DNA from: Arthrobacter sp. EpRS71 | Lineage (GTDB): Bacteria; Actinomycetota; Actinomycetes; Actinomycetales; Micrococcaceae | Reading direction: 5' to 3' | NCBI RefSeq assembly: GCF_001512285.1 | Contig: NZ_LNUV01000006.1 | Location: forward strand, 821,159 to 885,158 | Length of the DNA stretch: 64,000 nt | Part shown: positions 1 through 8,927 of the stretch, in pieces | Position numbering within the stretch: position 1 is the first letter of the stretch | Layout: each line of letters starts with the position of its first letter | Program-made: the position numbers and the translations under genes | The notes under the pieces: generated by a model | Database searches by the model: none | The model's input: only the letters and a program-made list of their open reading frames with translations | Told to the model about the DNA's origin: nothing

Positions 1-2
1 GG

Positions 3-614
3 ACCCAGATCTGGAACAGATGGCCCACGGCGGGTCCCATGGACGTCTTCGGCTCGGAGGACGGCTACCGTGCGGTGCTGTCCACGCTTCTGGGGACGGG
101 CGTGCCCTTGGATGAGGGCATGATCTACTTCGATGCGCGGCTCTCCAGGGGCCACCCCACAGTGGAACTGCGTATTGCCGACGTCTGCCTTTACGCAGAG
201 GACGCCCTCACCATCGCGGTCATCGCCCGGGCGCTGGTGGAAACGTCGGCGCGCGAATGGCGCAAGGGGGAACCGCCGTCGAGCACTTTGACCCCGATGA
301 TCCGCATGGCCAACTGGAAGGCCAGCCGCTTTGGAGTCAACCACCAGCTGCTGCACCCGCTGGAGCAGAGGCCCTCTTCGGCGTCGGCCGTGGCGGCTGC
401 CCTGCTCCAGCACGTCAGCCGGGCCCTGACGGACGCCGGGGATCTTGCGCTCGCGCGGACCGGCGTGGCCAACATCCTGCGGCGGGGCACAGGCGAACGG
501 CTGCAGCGGCAAGCGTATGGGCGAAGGCTCCGGTTGTCCGACGTCGTCTCCACGGCCATTGCTTCCACCCATGATTTCGGCGAGAGGTCAGACGCCGGTC
601 TCTTGAGCCGCTGA
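3..614 (+). CDS. Carboxylate-amine ligase (GCS2/YbdK family), 3' part
   Basis: The reading frame is already open at the window edge, so the true start lies outside; 203 residues are visible. ATP-grasp-like glutamate-cysteine ligase family 2 enzymes join a carboxylate (typically glutamate) to an amine such as cysteine. The visible part matches the C-terminal half of that family: the edge segment NRWPTAGP, then GMIYFDARLS, PTVELRIADVC and a helical tail ending LARTGVANILRRGTGERLQRQ. The ATG at 39 is internal to the conserved block and is not the start. Cytoplasmic. The family assignment is good; the exact substrate is unknown, because actinobacterial YbdK-type proteins are mostly uncharacterised. 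Confidence 0.85.
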   Translation, partial: TQIWNRWPTAGPMDVFGSEDGYRAVLSTLLGTGVPLDEGMIYFDARLSRGHPTVELRIADVCLYAEDALTIAVIARALVETSAREWRKGEPPSSTLTPMIRMANWKASRFGVNHQLLHPLEQRPSSASAVAAALLQHVSRALTDAGDLALARTGVANILRRGTGERLQRQAYGRRLRLSDVVSTAIASTHDFGERSDAGLLSR

Positions 615-660
615 GACGCGGTTGCATCGCTGACAGCAGAAGTGCACGACGGCGGTGGCC

Positions 661-1062
661 TCAGCCTTGATTAATGCGGATCATGTTGCCGCTGGGGTCG
701 CGGAAGGCGCAGTCGCGCGGTCCCCACGGTTGGTCGATCGGTTCCTGAAGCACTTCGGCGCCGGATGCCCGGAGCTTCTCGAAGGTGGCGTCGAGGTCAT
801 CGGTGGTGAACACGAGCATCGGCATGACGCCCTTGGTGAGGAGCTCCTGGATGGCGTCGCCGTCGGCCTGCGAGCGGCCGGCGTGCGGAGGGGACAGGAC
901 CAGTTCAAGGTCGGGCTGAGCGCCGCTTCCGATGGTGACCCAGCGCTGGCCGTCGGAGCCGACGTCGTTCCGGACCTCAAACCCCAGGGCGTCCCGGTAG
1001 AAGGCCAGTGACTCGTCGAGATCGTTGACAGTGACGTGTGCGTACTTCAGTGAAATGTTCAT
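661..1062 (-). CDS. VOC (glyoxalase/bleomycin-resistance fold) protein
   Basis: A single VOC unit of 133 residues, the usual size for a protein that dimerises to build its active site. The N-terminal half has YAHVTVNDLDESLAFYRDALGFEV and the C-terminal half ends DCAFRDPSGNMIRINQ, the typical beta-alpha-beta-beta-beta halves with a metal-ligand His near the N-terminus and a late acidic region. It starts 10 nt after the AraC-family gene stops on the same strand, so the two are probably cotranscribed; AraC-VOC pairs are common in actinobacteria. The substrate (methylglyoxal adduct, antibiotic or other) cannot be read from sequence. Confidence 0.85.
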   Translation of the reverse strand: MNISLKYAHVTVNDLDESLAFYRDALGFEVRNDVGSDGQRWVTIGSGAQPDLELVLSPPHAGRSQADGDAIQELLTKGVMPMLVFTTDDLDATFEKLRASGAEVLQEPIDQPWGPRDCAFRDPSGNMIRINQG

Positions 1063-1072
1063 GAATCACACG

Positions 1073-1522
1073 CTATTGCAGCTGTGCGGTGGGCGCTTCT
1101 TCAATCCTGCTCAGGTTGTTGTTGCCGTTTCTTTCCGGCCGGGTGTGCTGCTTGGCAATGCAGCTGGGCATGGCCTTGACGGCGTGGTGCTCCCGGGCGC
1201 GGTATTCGCTGGGATTGATGCCGACGATTTCGGTGAAGCGTGAGCTGAACGAACCCAATGATGTACAGCCGACATCCATGCAGGCATCGGTAACGGACGT
1301 TCCCGCCCGGAGGAGGGCCATGGCCCGTTCGATCCGTCTGGTCATGAGGTAGTTGTACGGCGACTCGCCGTAGGCTGCCTTAAACTGCCGGGAGAAATGG
1401 GCCGGGGACATCAGGGCGCCGGCGGCCATGGTGGGCACGTCCAAGGGACGCGCATATTCACGATCGATGAAGTCGCGTGCGCGCCGCAGATGGGCCAGGT
1501 TGGCCAGTTCCTGCGGAGTCAT
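1073..1522 (-). CDS. AraC-family transcriptional regulator (DNA-binding domain only)
   Basis: 149 residues carrying little more than the two helix-turn-helix units of the AraC/XylS family: a first HTH around PLDVPTMAAGALMSPAHFSRQFKAAYGES and a second around SVTDACMDVGCTSLGSFSSRF, followed by the conserved VGINPSEYR. There is no sensor domain, only a basic C-terminal tail of about 40 residues. I chose the ATG at 1522; a GTG at 1528 is in frame two codons earlier. It is transcribed with the downstream VOC gene and divergently from the esterase at 1584, with about 60 bp between, so it probably controls one or both. Confidence 0.85.
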   Translation of the reverse strand: MTPQELANLAHLRRARDFIDREYARPLDVPTMAAGALMSPAHFSRQFKAAYGESPYNYLMTRRIERAMALLRAGTSVTDACMDVGCTSLGSFSSRFTEIVGINPSEYRAREHHAVKAMPSCIAKQHTRPERNGNNNLSRIEEAPTAQLQ

Positions 1523-1583
1523 GGGCACAGTCTACTTTGGCGGGCGCATTCTTGGCCGGGAACAGTCCACTAGGCTCGTGCCC

Positions 1584-2201
1584 ATGGAATCAGTGGTGTG
1601 GTCGAAACCCGAAAGCCAGCGCAAGGGTACGCCGTTGCTGGTGATGCTGCACGGTTATGGCACCAGCGAGCAGCGCATGGTGAATCTCTTCCCGCACCTT
1701 CCCGGTGAGTTCAGCTGCGCGGCGCTGCGAGGCCCCAAAGTGATTGGCGACGATTACGGCTGGTTTCTGTTGGACTACTTCCTCACCAACGACTTCTCGG
1801 ACGTCATAGCGTCCACCAATGCGGTGTTCGACTGGATCAATTCCGTCAAGGACAACCACAGCAGCGTTAGTCTGCTGGGCTATTCGCAGGGCATGGCCAT
1901 GGCGAGCACACTCCTCCGCCTGAGACCGGATGCTTTCAAAGCCACTGTTGGCTTGTCCGGGTTCGTCCTGGACAACGATCTCCTGGCGCTCAGTGAATCC
2001 TTCGATACCCCGCCACCTTTCTTCTGGGGGCGGGACAAAGCTGACCCCGTGATCAACGAGGACGCCATAGACCACACGGAGGAGTGGTTGAATGCCAATG
2101 TAGCCCTGACGGCGCGCACCTATCCGGGAATGGGGCACAGGATCGAGCCGCCCGAGTTGGTGGATGTGAGCGCCTTCCTGAAGTACTACGTGCTGGGATG
2201 A
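1584..2201 (+). CDS. Alpha/beta-hydrolase, carboxylesterase/phospholipase type
   Basis: A 205-residue alpha/beta-hydrolase of the small cytoplasmic carboxylesterase group. LVMLHGYG forms the oxyanion region, LLGYSQGMAMA carries the nucleophile Ser, WGRDKADPVI supplies the acid loop Asp and PGMGHRIEP the catalytic His, so the triad is complete. The open frame extends upstream to 1428, but that part overlaps the divergent AraC gene and has no family similarity. The ATG at 1584 gives the normal length; a GTG at 1578 is the alternative. Likely hydrolyses short-chain or lysophospholipid esters; the natural substrate is unknown. Confidence 0.85.
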   Translation: MESVVWSKPESQRKGTPLLVMLHGYGTSEQRMVNLFPHLPGEFSCAALRGPKVIGDDYGWFLLDYFLTNDFSDVIASTNAVFDWINSVKDNHSSVSLLGYSQGMAMASTLLRLRPDAFKATVGLSGFVLDNDLLALSESFDTPPPFFWGRDKADPVINEDAIDHTEEWLNANVALTARTYPGMGHRIEPPELVDVSAFLKYYVLG

Positions 2202-2299
2202 CACCCGGGATGAGACGGCATTAGCGCTCCCGAAGCAATCCCTTGGTGAGATTCGCGTCACAAAATCGCATTCGACGACACTCTATTGAATGACGAAAT

Positions 2300-2313
2300 T
2301 GTAAGCGCTTACA
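2300..2313. promoter_or_regulatory. Perfect 14-bp palindrome, LacI-family operator
   Basis: TGTAAGCGCTTACA is a perfect palindrome with the central CG step flanked by AAGCG/CGCTT, typical of operators bound by LacI/GalR-family sugar repressors. It sits just upstream of the degraded LacI-type gene and about 380 bp before the beta-phosphoglucomutase gene. It most likely controlled the LacI gene and the downstream phosphorylase operon. Confidence 0.7.
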
Positions 2314-2314
2314 C

Positions 2315-2680
2315 TTTTGGCTTGTGGGCCGGTCCGGGTCCCACGCCAAGGCGAAAGGCCAGGAGGGAAGGGTGGCCGAAGCAGCCAGCGCAGGTAGGGA
2401 AAGTGTTCCGTGGGAGAATGTAGGTATCGATGACGAGCACGCGGTCTGGCAGGCAACCCAACACCTGCCGGGGCTGGGCCATAGGGACTTGGCCGTTCTC
2501 TCGAGCACTGAACACCGCAGTTTTCGCGCATGGCGAAGAAACCATTTTCGGGGCCTCGGCGGCGGTCCGCGAACACGGCTTGTCCGTGGCGAGGCACCGG
2601 CTCCGTGATCGGCATCGACGTCCAACCACCTGCTCCATACCAAGCTCATCGAACGCAAAACCACGCGCCGTAAGCGCTGA
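2315..2680 (+). pseudogene. Remnant of a LacI-family regulator
   Basis: No intact gene fits this stretch, but pieces of a LacI-family sugar-binding domain are readable. In the frame through 2420 there is VGIDDEHAVWQATQHL followed by GLGHRDLAVL (about 2420-2500), the canonical entry of the effector domain. About 35 bp later another frame reads FGASAAVREHGLSV (about 2545-2587). The first frame then resumes after a TGA at 2606-2608 with HTKLIERKTTRRKR and a stop at 2678-2680, resembling a LacI C-terminus. The N-terminal HTH and most of the effector domain are missing; a whole protein would need about 1 kb. LacI genes often precede GH65/phosphoglucomutase operons, which supports the reading. Confidence 0.6.
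2670..2678. promoter_or_regulatory. Partial second LacI-type operator
   Basis: GTAAGCGCT repeats nine bases of the palindrome at 2300-2313, 11 bp before the phosphoglucomutase start codon. It may be a weak second operator or chance; it also forms the last codons of the LacI remnant. Confidence 0.3.
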
Positions 2681-2688
2681 ACGGAACT

Positions 2689-3420
2689 ATGCACATGACT
2701 GATCTTCGTACTGCCTGGACTGGCGCTTCGGCGCTGCTGTTCGACCTCGACGGCGTGCTGACGCCCACTGCCGTGGTGCATGAGCGTGCGTGGCAGGAAT
2801 TGTTCGATGGCTACTTGTCCGAGGCCGGCCACCCCCGGGGCTACCAGGAGAGCGACTACTTCGATCACATTGATGGGAAGCCGCGCTTCGATGGCGTCCG
2901 GGATTTCCTGGCGTCGCGCGGCATCACCCTGCCCGAGGGCCCGGTCCATGACCACCCGGACAACCAGACCGTGCAGGGGTTGGGCAACCGGAAAAACGCC
3001 ATCTTCAATGAGATTGTGAACTCCCGTGGTGTTGAGCCGTACGAGGGCTCGGTCAAGTTCATCAATGCGGCCGTGGAGCTGGGATTGAAAGTGGCCGTGG
3101 TGTCCTCATCCCGCAACGCCCCCGCGGTACTGAAGGCCGCCGGACTTGACCACCACTTCGAGGTGGTGGTCGACGGCCAGGTGGCTGCCGGCGTCGGGCT
3201 TCCCGGTAAGCCGGACCCGGCCACGTACGTCTACGCTGCGGGACTGTTGGAGGTGCCTGTGGAGGAATGCATCGTGGTTGAAGATGCGGTGTCCGGTGTG
3301 CAGGCCGGGGCGGGTGCCAACTTTTACGCCGTGATTGGCGTGGACCGCGGAGCAGGCCGCCAAACCCTGCTGGACGCCGGCGCCACGCTGGTGGTGGACG
3401 ACCTCAACGATCTTCTCTAA
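2689..3420 (+). CDS. pgmB: Beta-phosphoglucomutase-like HAD phosphatase/mutase
   Basis: 243 residues with all four HAD motifs: LFDLDGVLTP (nucleophile Asp and acid/base Asp of DxDG), VVSSSRN, the Lys in GKPDP, and VVEDAVSG. The helical cap between motifs I and II has the length seen in beta-phosphoglucomutases. The enzyme would convert beta-glucose 1-phosphate to glucose 6-phosphate in the cytoplasm. The neighbour 30 bp downstream is a GH65 phosphorylase, which releases exactly that sugar phosphate, so the pair forms a phosphorolytic disaccharide pathway. Start is ATG 2689, or ATG 2695 two codons on; the ribosome site is weak. The usual LacI regulator upstream is broken. Confidence 0.87.
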   Translation: MHMTDLRTAWTGASALLFDLDGVLTPTAVVHERAWQELFDGYLSEAGHPRGYQESDYFDHIDGKPRFDGVRDFLASRGITLPEGPVHDHPDNQTVQGLGNRKNAIFNEIVNSRGVEPYEGSVKFINAAVELGLKVAVVSSSRNAPAVLKAAGLDHHFEVVVDGQVAAGVGLPGKPDPATYVYAAGLLEVPVEECIVVEDAVSGVQAGAGANFYAVIGVDRGAGRQTLLDAGATLVVDDLNDLL

Positions 3421-3450
3421 CCCTACTTTTTCAAAGGATTTCATCAGCCC

Positions 3451-5805
3451 ATGGCACTCATCAGCTCCGATCGGCTGCGCTTCCCCTGCGAGCCCTGGAA
3501 GCTCGTGGAAAACATCCACGTCCCTGGTGACGAGGGAACGCTGGAAACGTTGTTCGCGCTTGGCAACGGACACCTCGGCATCCGTGGCTCGCATTCCACG
3601 GCGGGCGACGGCGAGCTTCCCGGCACGTTCATCAATGGTTTCCATGAGATCTGGGACATCAAGCACGCCGAGAATGCCTACGGTTTTGCCCGGACCGGCC
3701 AGAGGATCGTCTACGTGCCGGACGCCAATAACTTCACCGTCTCCATTGACGGTGAAGCTCTGAGCCTGGCCGAATCCACCGTCCTGGACTACCACCGCAG
3801 CGTGGACTTCTCCACAGGCATCTACGAGGAAAGCATCACCTGGGCCTGTCGCTCGGGCGCTACTGTCACCACGGTTGAGCGACGCGCGGTGGGGTTCGAT
3901 TCCCGCGGGTGCCTTGGCCTGGAACTGTCGCTGACAGCTGACCGGGACGTGTCCGCGGACATCACCTCCGGCGTCGTGAACCGCCAGGACCAGCCTGTGG
4001 AGGACCACTCGGTCCATGACCCGCGCCGCTCGGGCCGGCACGCCGGCCGTGTCCTGCTGCCGCTGCACCTCCAGGGTGCTGACGGCTCCCTCCGGCTCGC
4101 GTGGGAGACCTCCGAATCGCGCCAGCGCGTGGCCATGGCCGTGGATCACTGGATCTCCGCCGAGGGCCAGCCGTTTGAGACGCTGGTGGCCGAGGACGAC
4201 TCGTCCGTCCGTTACGTTTTGGCCATTCACGACGGCGACACGTTCCGTGTGGAGAAGACCGTCAGTTATGTGGTGGCCGGTTCCAGTGACGCAGAAGACC
4301 GTGGCGAAAGCCTCGCGACGGACGCCGAAGCCAATCTGGTGTCCTTTGCTGAAATTCTGGACCAGAGCAAGGCGCACTACGCCGAGTACTGGACCACTGC
4401 GGACATCTCCATCGGCGGGCAGCCCGAAATGCAGCAGGCCGTGCGGTGGGGTTTGTTCCAACTGGCTCAGGCCACTGCCCGCGCGGGCGTGGCGGGCATT
4501 CCGGCCAAGGGTGTGAGCGGGTCCGGTTACGAGGGCCACTATTTCTGGGACCAGGAGGTCTACCTCCTGCCGTACCTGACCTACACCAACCCGTGCGGCG
4601 CCCGGAAGGTGCTGGAATCACGGCACGCCATGCTCCCGGACGCCCGGGTGCGTGCCAAGGAGCTCAGTGTTGATGGTGCGCTGTTCCCGTGGCGGACCAT
4701 CAACGGCTTGGAAGCCAGCGCCTACTACGCGGCAGGAACTGCCCAGTTCCACATCGCCGCGGCCATCGCTTTTGCGGCCAACCGCTACGAATGGGCCAGC
4801 GGCGACTCCACCTTCCGGGGTGAGCTGGGCGCCGATCTGCTCATTGAGACCGCACGCATGTGGGCTTCGCTGGGGTTCTTCGGCAAGGACGGCTTGTTTC
4901 ACATCCATGGCGTGACCGGCCCGGATGAGTACACGGCCGTGGTCAATGACAACCTCTACACCAACGTCATGGCGCGCTTTAACCTGCGTGCCGCCGCTGC
5001 GTTGGAGCACGATGGCATCGCCGCTACCGAGCGCATGGTGTGGCGCCAGGCGGCCGAGCGGATGTCCCTTCCGTACGATCCGCACCTGCAGGTGTTCAGC
5101 CAGGACAACGACTTCATGACCCTGGAGCCCTGGGACTGGAACACGCCCAAGTCCAAGTACCCGCTCCTGCTGAACTTCCACCCCTTGGTGATCTACCGGC
5201 ACCAGGTCCTCAAGCAGGCCGATACTGTGCTGGCGATGTTCCTCCAGTGGCAGGACTTCACTGCGGAGGAGAAGCAGCGCGCCTTCGATTTCTACGATCC
5301 CATCACCACCGGCGACTCCACCCTGTCCGCCTGCGTGCAGGGCATCATGGCCGCCGAAGTCGGCTATGGGGACGTCGCGCTGCAGCACTTTACCGAGGCG
5401 CTGTTCATCGACCTCGATAACTCCCACGGCAACACGATTGACGGCGTCCACATCGCCTCAACCGGCGGTATCTGGAGTTCCTTGGTCTGTGGTTTCGCGG
5501 GCATGCGGGACCAGGGCGAGGTACTGCGCTTCGATCCGCGCCTGCCGGGGGAGTGGGAGGGACTGTCCTTCAGGCTCAAGGTTCATGGGCGTTTGCTGGC
5601 CGTTGACCTCTCGCAAGGTTCCATCGCACTGACGCTCGTATCCGGTCAGGACTACAGCGAGGAACCGCTGCGACTGGACGTTCGGGACCACCACGTCACG
5701 GTGGGTACCGACACCGTGACGGTGCCGCTGGAAACCGTACCCGTCCCGCCGCCGTCGATCTTCCCCAGCGTCTTCCCGACGGCGGGACTCCCCATCATCC
5801 GGTAG
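3451..5805 (+). CDS. GH65 disaccharide phosphorylase (maltose/trehalose/kojibiose type)
   Basis: 784 residues, normal for GH65. An N-terminal beta-sandwich (about 1-270) precedes the (alpha/alpha)6 barrel, with the substrate region GHYFWDQEVYLLPYL, the catalytic acid Glu493 in GVTGPDEYTAVVNDN, and a short C-terminal beta domain from about 690. Inverting phosphorylases of this family split an alpha-linked glucose disaccharide with phosphate to give beta-glucose 1-phosphate and glucose. Sequence motifs alone do not separate maltose, trehalose, kojibiose and nigerose enzymes. It follows pgmB with a 30-bp gap. No signal peptide, so the sugar must be imported; no transporter lies in this window near it. 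Confidence 0.9.
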   Translation: MALISSDRLRFPCEPWKLVENIHVPGDEGTLETLFALGNGHLGIRGSHSTAGDGELPGTFINGFHEIWDIKHAENAYGFARTGQRIVYVPDANNFTVSIDGEALSLAESTVLDYHRSVDFSTGIYEESITWACRSGATVTTVERRAVGFDSRGCLGLELSLTADRDVSADITSGVVNRQDQPVEDHSVHDPRRSGRHAGRVLLPLHLQGADGSLRLAWETSESRQRVAMAVDHWISAEGQPFETLVAEDDSSVRYVLAIHDGDTFRVEKTVSYVVAGSSDAEDRGESLATDAEANLVSFAEILDQSKAHYAEYWTTADISIGGQPEMQQAVRWGLFQLAQATARAGVAGIPAKGVSGSGYEGHYFWDQEVYLLPYLTYTNPCGARKVLESRHAMLPDARVRAKELSVDGALFPWRTINGLEASAYYAAGTAQFHIAAAIAFAANRYEWASGDSTFRGELGADLLIETARMWASLGFFGKDGLFHIHGVTGPDEYTAVVNDNLYTNVMARFNLRAAAALEHDGIAATERMVWRQAAERMSLPYDPHLQVFSQDNDFMTLEPWDWNTPKSKYPLLLNFHPLVIYRHQVLKQADTVLAMFLQWQDFTAEEKQRAFDFYDPITTGDSTLSACVQGIMAAEVGYGDVALQHFTEALFIDLDNSHGNTIDGVHIASTGGIWSSLVCGFAGMRDQGEVLRFDPRLPGEWEGLSFRLKVHGRLLAVDLSQGSIALTLVSGQDYSEEPLRLDVRDHHVTVGTDTVTVPLETVPVPPPSIFPSVFPTAGLPIIR

Positions 5806-5822
5806 TTCCGGCTTTCGCGGGG

Positions 5823-7502
5823 CTACTTCGCGGCGAGGTCCATGGTGGTCACGCGCAACCACAGCCATAAACGTTTCTGCGGGTCCGCCAGGTCCAGGGT
5901 GAAGTCCTCGGCCAAGCGTGCCACGCGGTACCGGACGGTGTTGTTGTGCACGTGGAGTTCGGCGGCCATGGCGGAGATGTTTCCGTTGAAGGCCAAATAG
6001 GCGCGGAGCGTGTCCAGGTAATCTGTTTGCTGCGCGGCGTCGTGGGCTTGGATCCTGGCGATCTCATCCGCGCCAGCCAGCCCGTTGTCCTCAATGAACG
6101 CCCCGATTTTGAGCAGGTTCAGCGGAATCTGGAAGTCTTCGAAGAGTGCAACGCTGGGAGCCCCATCTTCACGGGCCTGCTGATTCAGCAGGTAGTGCAG
6201 GGTCTGCAGTGCCTCGCCCCTGGACCGGGGCAGCTCCTCCACGCTGACGGCGATGCCGCCCACAGTGGCGATGACGGGGAACGAGCTGATGGTGTGCGAA
6301 TACGCTTCGATTTCCTGGATGATCCTGCCGTGCAGGCCCCGCGGGGAGGCTCCGTTACACGGCAGCAGCGCATAGACCACGGAACCGATCAAGGCACTGT
6401 GGCTGGTGCCGAACTGCACGTTGCATACCGTGGTCACCAAGTGCAGCAACCGGTGGATTTCCCGGACGGACTCCAAACTTCCGGTCTCCGGCCGGACGAT
6501 CGAAAAGGCTGCGACGGCCAGCCCGTTGGCGGTATCGAGCCCCAGTTGCGCTGCGGCGAACGAGGCGTGGGGAGTGTCGTCCATGAGCGTCCGGATGAGG
6601 TCGGCGTTGCGCCGTTCGCCGAAGTCCGAGGCCGATCGGGCGTGCAGCATGTGCAGCCCGGCCAAGGGCGCCATCCGATCCAGCGCGTTCAATGCCGTGG
6701 CGCGCTTCTCTTCCCCGGGGTCGATGATCCAGATGGACCCCAGCAGTTCACCGCCGGCCCGCACGGCCAGCGCCAGGCGGGCCATGCCGTCGTCGGGTGC
6801 CGGCACCAGCACCGCTCCCGGTGCGGCGTAGACAATCTTGAAGTCCTGGTCGAAGGCGGGCTGGGTGGTTTCCTGCAAGGTGAGGGTGGTGATGCGGCGG
6901 AGCTCGTCGATGGGCTGCCCGGGCAGGGTGGAATAGCCCAGAATCCGGCCCAGCGGATCCACGATGCTCGCCGCGCCGTTGGTGATGGATGCAGCGGCAT
7001 TGGCGAAAGCATATAGGTCTCCCAGCCGCACCCCGGACACCGAGTCTGCGGCGGCGCCCATCACTGATGCCCGGGCCAGTGCCACTAATCGCGTCCAGTC
7101 GGCATGGTCCGGCGCTACCAGCACAGAGAGGCTGTGCCGGACGGCTGCTGCGCGCAACTCCTCCATCCGGGCGCCGTGAGCTTTGACCACCACTGCGGCC
7201 GCATTGCTGTTCGCGGCCCTGTGGAGGAGTTGATCGAAATCAGGGGAACCGTAAGTGCACCCCACGGCCAGGATGATGCGATCGTCCACGCTTGACCAGT
7301 GGTCCAGGGGGTCATACATGAGCACGTCCGATACGGGATGCCCAAGGTTCTCCGGCGTGGGGTTGGCGTGCACCAGATCCGCCTGCATGAGCTGGATGCA
7401 ATCTGAGAGCCGGACCGTGGATTGCTGCATTCCGGACTGGTAGCGCTCGGATTGGAAGAGCTCGGCGGGTTGGGGCTCTGGAAGCGCCATTGCTGTGTCC
7501 AT
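5823..7502 (-). CDS. PucR/CdaR-type transcriptional regulator
   Basis: 559 residues. The N-terminal about 170 residues resemble the PucR sensor domain (ILAVGCTYGSPDF, NAAAVVVKAHG). A middle region carries GAF-like and CdaR/GGDEF-like segments (about 180-450), and the C-terminus holds the PucR-type HTH: YLAFNGNISAMAAELHVHNNTVRYRVARLAEDF. Regulators of this family usually activate catabolic genes for purines, amino acids or other nitrogen compounds. It is divergent from the hydroxy-acid oxidase/ABC operon, with 128 bp between, so it is its likely regulator. The stop lies only 17 bp from the convergent GH65 gene. Start ATG 7502; an in-frame ATG at 7490 is possible. Confidence 0.88.
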   Translation of the reverse strand: MDTAMALPEPQPAELFQSERYQSGMQQSTVRLSDCIQLMQADLVHANPTPENLGHPVSDVLMYDPLDHWSSVDDRIILAVGCTYGSPDFDQLLHRAANSNAAAVVVKAHGARMEELRAAAVRHSLSVLVAPDHADWTRLVALARASVMGAAADSVSGVRLGDLYAFANAAASITNGAASIVDPLGRILGYSTLPGQPIDELRRITTLTLQETTQPAFDQDFKIVYAAPGAVLVPAPDDGMARLALAVRAGGELLGSIWIIDPGEEKRATALNALDRMAPLAGLHMLHARSASDFGERRNADLIRTLMDDTPHASFAAAQLGLDTANGLAVAAFSIVRPETGSLESVREIHRLLHLVTTVCNVQFGTSHSALIGSVVYALLPCNGASPRGLHGRIIQEIEAYSHTISSFPVIATVGGIAVSVEELPRSRGEALQTLHYLLNQQAREDGAPSVALFEDFQIPLNLLKIGAFIEDNGLAGADEIARIQAHDAAQQTDYLDTLRAYLAFNGNISAMAAELHVHNNTVRYRVARLAEDFTLDLADPQKRLWLWLRVTTMDLAAK

Positions 7503-7515
7503 AGCTGGACGTTAT

Positions 7516-7539
7516 CACAAGCGTTCACTCTATCTTGTG
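7516..7539. promoter_or_regulatory. Inverted repeat in the pucR/oxidase divergent promoter
   Basis: CACAAG (7516-7521) and CTTGTG (7534-7539) form a perfect 6-bp inverted repeat with 12-bp spacing, 13 bp upstream of the regulator's start and on the oxidase-operon side of the promoter region. A TATAGA element lies about 15 bp further toward the operon. It is a plausible PucR binding site; the arm length is short, so chance is not excluded. Confidence 0.4.
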
Positions 7540-7630
7540 GAGGTATTCACATATAGAGCGGGAGAGATCTGCGTCACTATTGGGAAAGAAGCTGGGCGGG
7601 TAACCCCAGCAGGAACGCAGAGGACACACC

Positions 7631-8917
7631 ATGAAAATCAAGGACATCAAGGCGCTCGCCTCGGTGCAGGGACCGGCCCGATCCGTCTCGGAGCGCCTGT
7701 CACGCAAGTGCTACAGCGTGGAGGACATGCGGAAAATGGCGTCCAAGCGCCTGCCCAAGAGCATCTTCGAATACATCGAAGGCGGCGGGGAGGACGAGGT
7801 CTCGCTCCGCCGCAACCGGTCCTCGTTCGACGATTGGTCCTTCCTCCCCAAATGGGGATCGGTGGACAACCTGGATCTCAGCTCAACCCTCCTCGGCGGG
7901 CCCGTCTCCATGCCGGTGACCCTCTCGCCCACAGGCGGCACCCGGCTCTTCCACCCAGAGGGAGAGTCCGCCGTCGCCCGCGCAGCGCTCGCCGCCGGCA
8001 TCCCTTACGGCTTGGCGCACCTGAGCACCACCACCATGGAAGACGTCAGTGCCGCAGCGCCGGGACTTCGCCGCTGGTTCAACCTGGAACCCACCTCGGA
8101 CAAGGGTCTCCTGCAGGCCGTCCTGGATCGGGTGTCCAACGCCGGTTACGAGGCCCTGCTGGTCAACGTCGATTGCCGGGCCATCGGGCATCGCGAACGC
8201 GATTACCGCAACGGCTTTACCGCCCCGCCGTCCATCAAGCCGAAGACGGTTGTGGAGGGAATGTTGCACCCCGCGTGGGCGCTGGGATTCCTGGCTAACG
8301 ACGCCATCGCCTTCCCCAACCTGGACGCCGAAGTCCCCGAGGGCCCACTGGCCAGCTCGCCGGACATGTGGCGCACGCTCCTTGCCGGTTCCTACGAGCC
8401 CACCGATTGGGACGACATCCGGGACCTGCGGGAACGCTGGAACGGTCCCATCGTCCTGAAGGGCGTCGTGAACGCGAACGACGCCGCGCTGGCAGCTTCC
8501 TTGGGAATCGACGCCATCCAGGTCAGCAACCATGGCGGACGGCAGCTGGACCACATGGCGGCTCCGCTGGATGTCCTTCCGGACATTGTGGAGAAAACTG
8601 CCGGACGGATGGAAATCATTGTCGACGGCGGCATCCGCCGGGGATCGGACGTGGTCAAGGCCTTGGCTCTCGGCGCGGACGCCTGCTCCATCGGGCGCCC
8701 GTACCTGTACGGCTTGGCCGCCGCCAGCCAGGCCGGCGTGGAACACGTCCTAAAAATGTTCAGGGCCGAAATGACCCGCACCATGATGCTCCTCGGAGTG
8801 TCCACCATCGAGGAACTGCGGACGGAAGGCCGGGAATTGATCCGGCACCGCAACGAAGCCTTCGCCCGCACCCAACCCACCCGTATCCCTGAGGCCACCA
8901 TGGCCTTGCAAAAATGA
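7631..8917 (+). CDS. FMN-dependent alpha-hydroxy-acid oxidase/dehydrogenase
   Basis: 428 residues of the glycolate-oxidase/L-lactate-dehydrogenase TIM-barrel family. Seen are IFEYIEGGGEDEVSLRRN near the N-terminus, RERDYRNGF, VLKGVV (FMN-contacting Lys), the catalytic His and Arg in QVSNHGGRQLD, and the phosphate-binding IIVDGGIRRGSDVVKALALGADACSIGRPYLYG. It would oxidise an (S)-2-hydroxy acid to the 2-oxo acid at or near the membrane. First gene of a unit with an amino-acid ABC importer and RidA, an unusual partnership that suggests a hydroxy-acid or amino-acid derivative as nutrient. Not enough is visible to call lactate specificity, so no lldD symbol is given. Confidence 0.88.
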   Translation: MKIKDIKALASVQGPARSVSERLSRKCYSVEDMRKMASKRLPKSIFEYIEGGGEDEVSLRRNRSSFDDWSFLPKWGSVDNLDLSSTLLGGPVSMPVTLSPTGGTRLFHPEGESAVARAALAAGIPYGLAHLSTTTMEDVSAAAPGLRRWFNLEPTSDKGLLQAVLDRVSNAGYEALLVNVDCRAIGHRERDYRNGFTAPPSIKPKTVVEGMLHPAWALGFLANDAIAFPNLDAEVPEGPLASSPDMWRTLLAGSYEPTDWDDIRDLRERWNGPIVLKGVVNANDAALAASLGIDAIQVSNHGGRQLDHMAAPLDVLPDIVEKTAGRMEIIVDGGIRRGSDVVKALALGADACSIGRPYLYGLAAASQAGVEHVLKMFRAEMTRTMMLLGVSTIEELRTEGRELIRHRNEAFARTQPTRIPEATMALQK

Positions 8918-8927
8918 GGACTCCCCA

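Noticed and set aside
3106..4539. 477-codon minus-strand frame across pgmB and GH65
   Set aside because: It is the shadow of two well-matched genes in GC-rich DNA, has no ribosome site and no recognisable domain.
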